Positions 58,173 to 64,000 of a DNA stretch of 64,000 nt are shown piece by piece (within the stretch, counting starts at the first letter, position 1; every line of letters starts with the position of its first letter). The position numbers and the translations under genes were made by a program. The DNA lies in NCBI GenBank assembly GCA_963971575.1, contig OZ020622.1, forward strand, positions 8,842,279 through 8,906,278, written 5' to 3'. Source of the DNA: Liopterus haemorrhoidalis (Eukaryota; Arthropoda; Insecta; Coleoptera; Dytiscidae). The notes below the pieces were generated by a model. That model was not told where the DNA came from. It did no database searches and saw only the letters and a program-made list of their open reading frames with translations.

Positions 58173-58620
58173 AGCTATGACTTCAATAATTCTATTCGAA
58201 GAAAAATGGAAATTTGCATGGCAAAATACACCAGACACCAATGACCTCCAGAGAATAAACGATACTTTGAAATCAAAATACAATGGAATTACAATACAAT
58301 ATCAAAATACAGTGAAATTGTCGTACAAACAGAAGAGAACAAGTCACACTGACAAGATTGAGACTTGGCCATACTATGTACACCCAGAAGTACATCTTTG
58401 AGAGAACCGATCCAACAATATGCAGTACATCCAATACTAGACTAACCGTGAAACACATCCTCCTAGAGTGTGACCAGTACCACAGGCACAGAGAGTCAAA
58501 CTCCTTACCAACTACAATAAAGGACCTGCTAACAACACGGACACAGAATCCCGGGTTATTCAAATTCATAAAGGACATAAACATAGCCTCAAAAATATAA
58601 CCATCCAATTTAATGAAAAT
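58173..58620 (+). pseudogene. LINE RNase H / C-terminal domain fragment
   Basis: Fragments read IPSYDFNNSIRRK and, shifted, LFEEKWKFAWQ with NDTLKSKYNG. Another frame from 58358 reads MRLGHTMYTQKYIFERTDPT, CSTSNTRLTVKHILLECDQY and ends FIKDINIASKI at 58600. The RLGHT...Y...DP..C..C...LT..HIL..C phrase is the zinc-knuckle-like tail after RNase H in Jockey/I-type LINEs. At least two frameshifts are present. The hAT insertion at 57334-58164 sits directly 5', so the upstream RNase H domain may have been separated or truncated. Confidence 0.85.
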
Positions 58621-59342
58621 ACTACTTATACATTGTTAAAACTATATGTACAATCACACACAAATGTGTATATGTAATATTAACATAGGTAACATATGAA
58701 TCTGGTGATTAATAGTCTGAGAAGCTGAGGCAGCCATTAATTAGTTTCTAAAAAAAATCTTTCAACGAGTTTTATAATCAGATTTTGGTCCAAATTACCA
58801 GTTCTTTACAACATATTTTTTATTGCATTTTATTACCAGAGTGCGACTAGTATTGGTTTAAAAATGATGGGTCGGATCACATGAAGATAGATCCGCGGAT
58901 ACAGATACTGATTTTGCATTCAAGTAGAAAAACGAATGATCTTGGACTGATTTGTCTAAAATTCATTTAAATGTCAGTGTAAAATTAACTCCACCTTGAG
59001 CATATTAAACTCAAATCTTATATTGAAAACTTATTAGAATCTATAAATCCATATCCGCTGTGGAAAAATGGTTACGGATTTATATTTTACGGATACGGAT
59101 ATCCAACACGCCACTAGTTTTAAAACATTTTAATCCTACTTAATAGAGAAAAAACATTTTTCTTTCTAATATAATAGGATTAGAATGTATTAAAAGACTT
59201 AACCTGGCCTCTGTCTGTTCATTACAGTATTCGGATTAAAATCAAAACTAACCTAAATGAAGGAAACAGAAGGTTTGTATTACGAAAACTAAATCATTTC
59301 TTCTTTTTATTAAATATGGCATCATGCTTGATTACCAGATTA
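58621..59342. other. LINE 3' UTR remnant and unassigned DNA
   Basis: The first ~120 bp, with a pure stop-rich T/A sequence, may be the LINE 3' UTR. Nothing else recognised. Confidence 0.4.
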
Positions 59343-59600
59343 TCAGGCAGCGACTAACGCTCTGTGGCATAAACTTACATTTTACGGTAGCCGAGGCCGC
59401 CGTCTTTACGTGCTCTCTAAAACACGCCCCAAATATTAATTCAGAGACACAGGTTATTTAAGGGAAGGCTGCTTGGGCCTACGGTAGCAAAGGATTTTTT
59501 AATTTTTTTGAAAATTATTTTACCCGTTCTGGGAACGATTCCACACTTAAAAAGCGAGTGAGCTGATCACTACGTTACTGCCCCCGCTAAAACCTTTCAC
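59343..59600 (-). mobile_element. SINE family B copy
   Basis: On the minus strand it reads GCAGTAACGTAGTGATCAGC (A-box-like), GTGGAATCGTTCCC, AAGCAGCCTTCCCTTAAATA, TCTCTGAATTAATATTTGGG, GGCCTCGGCTACCGTAAAAT and GTTAGTCGCTGCCTGATA. These blocks align in order with 4470-4775. The extents of the two copies define a family of about 260-300 bp. TSDs are not evident. Confidence 0.75.
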
Positions 59601-59640
59601 GAGAGAAAATATATCCTCGAAGAAAGCAGGAAGTATTATA

Positions 59641-59690
59641 GTTAAAAAATTTGGCGCATAGCAACGAGGCTATTTGCTCCTAAAAGAATA
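59641..59690. repeat. SINE-tail hairpin motif copy
   Basis: AAAATTTGGCGCATAGCAAC then GAGGCTATTTGCTCC, next to the SINE at 59343-59600. Confidence 0.6.
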
Positions 59691-59849
59691 AAGTGGGAAG
59701 CGATATCAAGGTTACAGTGTAAAAACAAAGCGATAGACACAATAACAAAAACAGAAGTCTGTTGCCTATTTCACGAAATATAAATATCTTCTCCCTATAT
59801 TTTCAATACACTTTTCTCCTTAATTACCCAACGTAAACCAATTCATAAA
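59691..59849. other. Short spacer
   Basis: Nothing recognised. Confidence 0.4.
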
Positions 59850-59905
59850 AAAATTTTTTTTTTTTTTTGCGCACAGCAACAAAGGCTATTGGCGCCTAGC
59901 GCAGC
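59850..59905. repeat. T-run plus SINE-tail hairpin motif copy
   Basis: A T18-type run is followed by GCGCACAGCAACAAAGGCTA and TTGGCGCC. Same motif as at 40567 and 59641. Confidence 0.6.
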
Positions 59906-59935
59906 CTATCTAATTTATAGAAAATTTCTTAAATC

Positions 59936-60543
59936 AAAATATCCGATTTCGAAGAAAAGGGGAAGCAGTACCAAAATATCCGATTTCGAAAAAAACAGGA
60001 AGCAGTACCAAAATATACGATTTCGAAAAAAGCAGTACCAAAATATACGATTTCGAAAAAAGCAGTACCAAAATATCCGATTTCGAAAAAAGCAGGAAGC
60101 AGTACCAAAATATGCGATTTCGAAAATAGCAGGAAGCAGTACCAAAATATCCGATTTCGAAAAAAACAGGAAGCAGTACCAAAATATACGATTTCGAAAA
60201 AAGCAGTACCAAAATATCCGATTTCGAAAAAAGCAGGAAGCAGTACCAAAATATGCGATTTCGAAAATAGCAGGAAGCAGTACCAAAATATCCGATTTCG
60301 AAAAAAGCAGGAAGCAGTACCAAAATATCCGATTTCGAAAAAAGCAGGAAGCAGTACCAAAATATCTGATTTCGAAAAAAGCAGGAAGCAGTACCAAAAT
60401 ATCCGATTTCGAAAAAAGCAGGAAGCAGTACCAAAATATGCGATTTCGAAAATAGCAGGAAGCAGTACCAAAATATCCGATTTCGAAAAAAGCAGGAAGC
60501 AGTACGAAAATCTCCGATTTCGAAGAAAGCGGAAAGCAATACC
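59936..60543. repeat. Minisatellite of mixed 37- and 30-bp units
   Basis: About 17 units of AGCAGTACCAAAATATCCGA then TTTCGAAAAA (30 bp). Most carry an extra AGCAGGA (37 bp). The inner base varies (TCC, TGC, TAC). Groups of unit types recur in blocks (for example 60005-60130 and 60190-60280), a hint of block duplication. Neither length is a multiple of three, which leaves plus and minus frames open for up to 234 codons. These are not genes. Confidence 0.95.
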
Positions 60544-61370
60544 AATGTTACGGAATAATGGCGTTATGCACATAAACAGAAACAAATGCGATAAACAAAA
60601 AAAAAAACAGTATTCAGTTGCAAGCCACCCCAAAATATATAAATAATCTCGCTCTATTTTCGGTCTCTTCGTTAAACCGAATATAATTTCGTATGAACCA
60701 TTTCAATAATTCGATAATTCGCGAAAGTGTATTAAGTTAGCATTAAACTAGAAATTAGATTAAGCAGGTATAAAAATTCGATTAAAAAATTAACTGTTGA
60801 AAATATTGAATTAAATATTTCAAACAAAGTAATAAATATCCACAAACTAGGTATCGTTGTTAAAGACGTCAGTAACTTAATGAATCTAGTCTCGACTATG
60901 ATATATGTACATTCTTGTCTTCATTGAAAAACACATCTTTGCAATTAAATAAATTAATTTGTGCTAATCAATTCTAGATTGTAGATTAATCAAGACTTCT
61001 GACACATACTTCTACAATTTATGTCAGCTTCTGGAACATTCTTCCATACAATATACAGAACAAGAAGAGACTAAAAATAATAAGCCATTAAATGTCTACG
61101 CATAACATTAAACACGAGTTAAAATTGACGTGCAACTGCTTTTAAAGCCTGACGGCGCATTTATATGACAATAAGTATTTAGATATAAAATACACTAAAT
61201 AAAAACAGATTCAGCTCAACCATTCTGGCTAGATAAATCCTGAAAAATTGGAACAAATTTTTAAAAATTTGTAACGTGACATAGCCATGATATTAATTTA
61301 TCAACAAGACACTAATTACGTTTAAGTAAAGACATTTACATTTGTTAGACAAATATATTAGTGCATCTTA
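60544..61370. other. Unassigned AT-rich DNA
   Basis: Nothing recognised. Confidence 0.4.
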
Positions 61371-62409
61371 AACGGTCGTTTTCCCGGGATCCCGTAAGAA
61401 AAAATACATCCCGTTATCCCGGGAATCTTTTTCCGTGCAACTCCATGGTTTTTTGAACCCGGCGCGGCACAACACTTCTTGAATCAGAGGGTGTATTTGT
61501 GTTTATCTTGGATGAGTTACGCAAAAACAATAATAGTATTTCGTATAAAATGCTGGAATCTGTCAAACGAAGGAATAATAATTTAGTTGGCTTACTAAAA
61601 TACCTAAACAACTCATCAAATTGTAACACATACGAATCGGAAGTAAATTCCTTATTACTACTGCCGTCTAAATCAGTATTGTTACAGCTAAAAAGTTATT
61701 TGCTAAACTTTTTGTTGCAAATGCGGATGCTTGTAGTATGGAAGATTTAGATAGTAGTGGTGATGAGGCTAAAAATTCACTGATGGCAGAGCGAGAAATC
61801 ACGTCTGAATTATCACTTCATCAGAAGTTGGATGTTGCTATTTCGAATGTGACTCGCGTCGAGTATGCGCCGAAGGTTTTCTAAATGACGTCAAAAACAT
61901 CGCAAAAGAAATGAATATCCATGAAGCAACGGGAAAACGCACCAATAACTTATAAAAATTATATGATGCACTAATGACCATTCCATCGACAATTATTGAA
62001 TCTGAAAGAGCCTTATCAGAGGCAGGTCTCGTCACAAAAATTCGGTCATCATTAGGTGATAGCTCCAATGACAACTGGTTTTCTGAAAAATTATTATAAA
62101 ACTTAATATTTCCTAACAAAATTTATTTTTGGGTTCTCACAATTATTTTGAATTATATTTAAGTTTAATTATTTTTGTATTATTATTTAAGTTTTTCTAA
62201 ATAAAAATAATCTCTTTTTTGTAAATAGTAGTAATATTTTTTCGCATTCTGAATCTGAATTAAAGATATTTCTGCACAAACATGCTTATGGACTAATTAG
62301 TTGTATTCATGCAATTTTAAAAACCCCGGGAAATCCCGGGATCTCGGGAATAGATCAAATTTCATGCCGGGATCACGGGATTTGAAAATTGCGGGAAATG
62401 AGAAGCCCT
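61371..62409 (+). mobile_element. hAT transposon relic with transposase remnant
   Basis: The left part has TTTTCCCGGGATCCCG and CCCGTTATCCCGGGA. The right part has AACCCCGGGAAATCCCGGGA and, read in reverse from 62409, AGGGCTTCTCATTTCCCG with CCCGTGATCCCGG. These CCCGGGAT-type subterminal repeats in opposite orientation mark the two ends of one element. The extreme left terminus is degraded and no TSD is visible. Length is about 1.04 kb, versus several kb for an autonomous hAT, so the middle has been deleted. Confidence 0.75.
61490..62098 (+). pseudogene. hAT transposase C-terminal region with dimerisation domain
   Basis: The first frame (61499-61750) reads NNLVGLLKYLNNSSNCN and LPSKSVLLQLKSYLLNFL, similar to the pre-dimerisation helices of hAT transposases. 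After frameshifts, EDLDSSGDE and LHQKLDVAISNV are followed at 61965-62098 by KLYDALMTIPSTIIESERAL then SEAGLVTKIRSSLGD, ending FSEKLL at a stop. The P.....ER.FS.AG......R..L signature is the hAT C-terminal dimerisation domain. The BED zinc finger and the RNase H-like catalytic core are missing. Several stops interrupt it, so it is inactive. Confidence 0.85.
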
Positions 62410-63469
62410 AAAATATATTGACAAACATTTTTGAATACTTTTAAAATTTATGTTTTTTACTAATTATAAATATTCGTAGCTGAAACATAATTTTTTCCTT
62501 AAAATTGTTTTCATATTGAATGTACGTATTCTCTACTGTGACAACAAATCTGTATAATTTGAATATCTTGGTAGATCTGTACATAATTCTTTCAGAAAAA
62601 AATATTTTACTTTGGTATTTAAGAGAAGAATAATAAGAAATGATTAGCTATTTCAACTAGTGCTATAAGACTAGATTGAAGATCGACGGGGAACCGGCAA
62701 AAATCGACGAAATATAAGAGACTGTACTGGCATAACAAATGTTTTAAAAAAATGCTGATTTGTAGACGATTAAGTTCAGCAAATATCTCGTGAAAGGGCT
62801 TTAAGATACACTTAGAGCACTATAATAGACAGAGATACGTACAAGAACAGTCACAGAAACAAGTATTAGCTCACATTCTAAACCATCTTTTATAATAGAT
62901 GTGTTTCGTATCCATACCATAAAAATATACTATCTTTGTTGAGCTCATACAGATAAAATTATGAACTCATTTAAAATTTTAGGATTTTTAATTTTATTCG
63001 AAGCCTACTAGATTTGACTTGTTGTTGCAAGAGCCAAGTAATTTTTTGAAAAAAACTGCTAGGTTCAACTTTAAAACCCCATGCTTATAAGAACGAGTTA
63101 CACGGTAGCTGGTACAGTGGTATACTAATGCAACCACACATGAAAAATAATTTCGCTGCGCTATATATTTGAAAGATCACGTGTTTTCCACAACACTATT
63201 TGTCAATATAGTTTCTATTTATGTATTTAAAAAATCAGTTAAAACAGACGAAATAATTCATAGTTACGTCTTATAAAAACGAACAAATGATGTAAAAGAA
63301 AACATTGTTAAAATTTAAATCGTATTTTTATGATATACCATTAGTGAACTGACTTTAAAAGTCGAAAATCTACGATGCTTCCCAATAAATGTTTGCAACA
63401 ATACAAACAAAATAAAACAATAGAATAGCAGAATAAAGTTTTTACTCAAAAAGTATGGCACGGCGGTAG
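62410..63469. other. Unassigned AT-rich DNA
   Basis: No gene or element recognised. Confidence 0.4.
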
Positions 63470-63489
63470 TATTAAATAGTTTGAGAGGC

Positions 63490-64000
63490 ATTTATTTCTA
63501 TCTAGGAAATATATGAATCTGAAACATGTACTGCATATCAACGGCATGGATTTCACCAAAGATTGATTCGGCAAATAGTGCGTAGGTACTATTTTGCGAA
63601 TCAAATGGCAAGATCAAACAGATTATGTACGAGTGATAAATGAAGTTCAGGAGTGCTGTATAGAATCACTCCTACCCAGAAATCAACTAAGATGGACTGG
63701 CCACGTTGTACGTATGTACAGACTTACCTAAACAGCTGTTGTATTGTGAACTGCAAGAAGGTCAACGGAATATTGGTGCTCCCCGAAAGCGGTTTAAGGA
63801 TGTTCTCAAAAACAACCTAAAAGCTACAAACTTACTGAATAACTGGGAAACTCTAGCAACTAACCTCAAATGCTGGAGGAAATGAATTCAAGATGCAGTT
63901 GCTGTATACGAACAAAGTCGCCAGCAAGCTGTGAGGGCTAAAGCAGCTGCAAAGAATAGGATATCGACAGGAGAAGAAGCCTTTCAGTGCGATATATGTG
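63490..64000 (+). pseudogene. LINE reverse transcriptase C-terminus, cut by window end
   Basis: Frames read CTAYQRHGFHQRLIRQIVR (about 63525-63580), TILRIKWQDQTDYVRVINEV (63590-63650), SLLPRNQLRWTGHVVRM (63665-63715), LPKQLLYCELQEGQRNIGAP with RKRFKDVLKNNLKATNL (63720-63840), and NNWETLATNLKCWRK (63838-63885). It closes with EQSRQQAVRAKAAAKNR near 63960. This is the well-known C-terminal tail of a CR1/RTE-like reverse transcriptase common in animal genomes. At least two frame changes and one stop are present. The RT core lies upstream and is missing. The end may continue beyond the window. Confidence 0.88.

Noticed and set aside
59889..60633. Long frames of 160-234 codons on both strands
   Set aside because: Produced by 37/30-bp units lacking stops; no conserved domain.

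Overview
This is an AT-rich, repeat-dominated stretch of a eukaryotic nuclear genome. An invertebrate, most likely an arthropod, fits best. The reasons are the mixture of mariner/Tc1 (several clades), hAT, pogo-like, Jockey/RTE-like LINE and tRNA-derived SINE copies, plus one probable endogenous bunyavirus-type nucleoprotein gene. The species cannot be named from the sequence. I find no convincing intact host gene, no functional rRNA or tRNA gene, and no prokaryotic signals (operons, ribosome binding sites, CRISPR). Nearly every long open frame is either a low-complexity tandem repeat or a decayed transposon gene.

Layout. 0-10 kb: a complete tRNA-derived SINE with perfect target-site duplications (212-450), a decayed LINE reverse transcriptase on the minus strand (1330-2500), a second SINE family (4470-4775), a minisatellite, a hAT MITE with a perfect 8-bp duplication (8865-9248) and tandem LINE 3' ends. 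10-24 kb: a dead Tc1/mariner gene invaded by nine 59-bp repeats, a second copy of the same LINE (13990-14815), an in-frame 27-bp minisatellite, and a pogo-like element carrying a hAT element inside its terminal repeat (20611-21333). 24-28 kb: two adjacent satellite arrays, a ~235-bp unit with a three-unit higher-order repeat and a 430-bp unit. 28-36 kb: LINE and possible piggyBac remnants, a 1.8-kb purine-rich degenerate repeat field, and a mariner fragment joined to a hAT end. 36-43 kb: a hAT MITE with a related empty site elsewhere in the window, a DD39D-type mariner remnant, a possible Penelope-like 3' end, an internally deleted mariner and a full-length SINE with 14-bp duplications. 43-48 kb: a 1.8-kb T-poor minisatellite, a (TA)n tract and a fourth hAT element sharing a minisatellite motif with three others. 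50-52 kb: the viral-nucleoprotein-like pseudogene. 54-64 kb: a LINE RNase H tail split from its upstream part by an 831-bp hAT element, a 37/30-bp minisatellite, a hAT transposase remnant with its subterminal ends, and a LINE running off the window.

The genes do not form a pathway. The window records layered insertions: hAT into pogo, hAT into hAT, hAT into LINE and hAT into a dispersed repeat. It also shows local repeat amplification, several times inside a transposon. The observations most worth follow-up are the endogenous viral nucleoprotein candidate, the higher-order satellite, and a ~30-bp minisatellite motif shared by four hAT elements with different termini.
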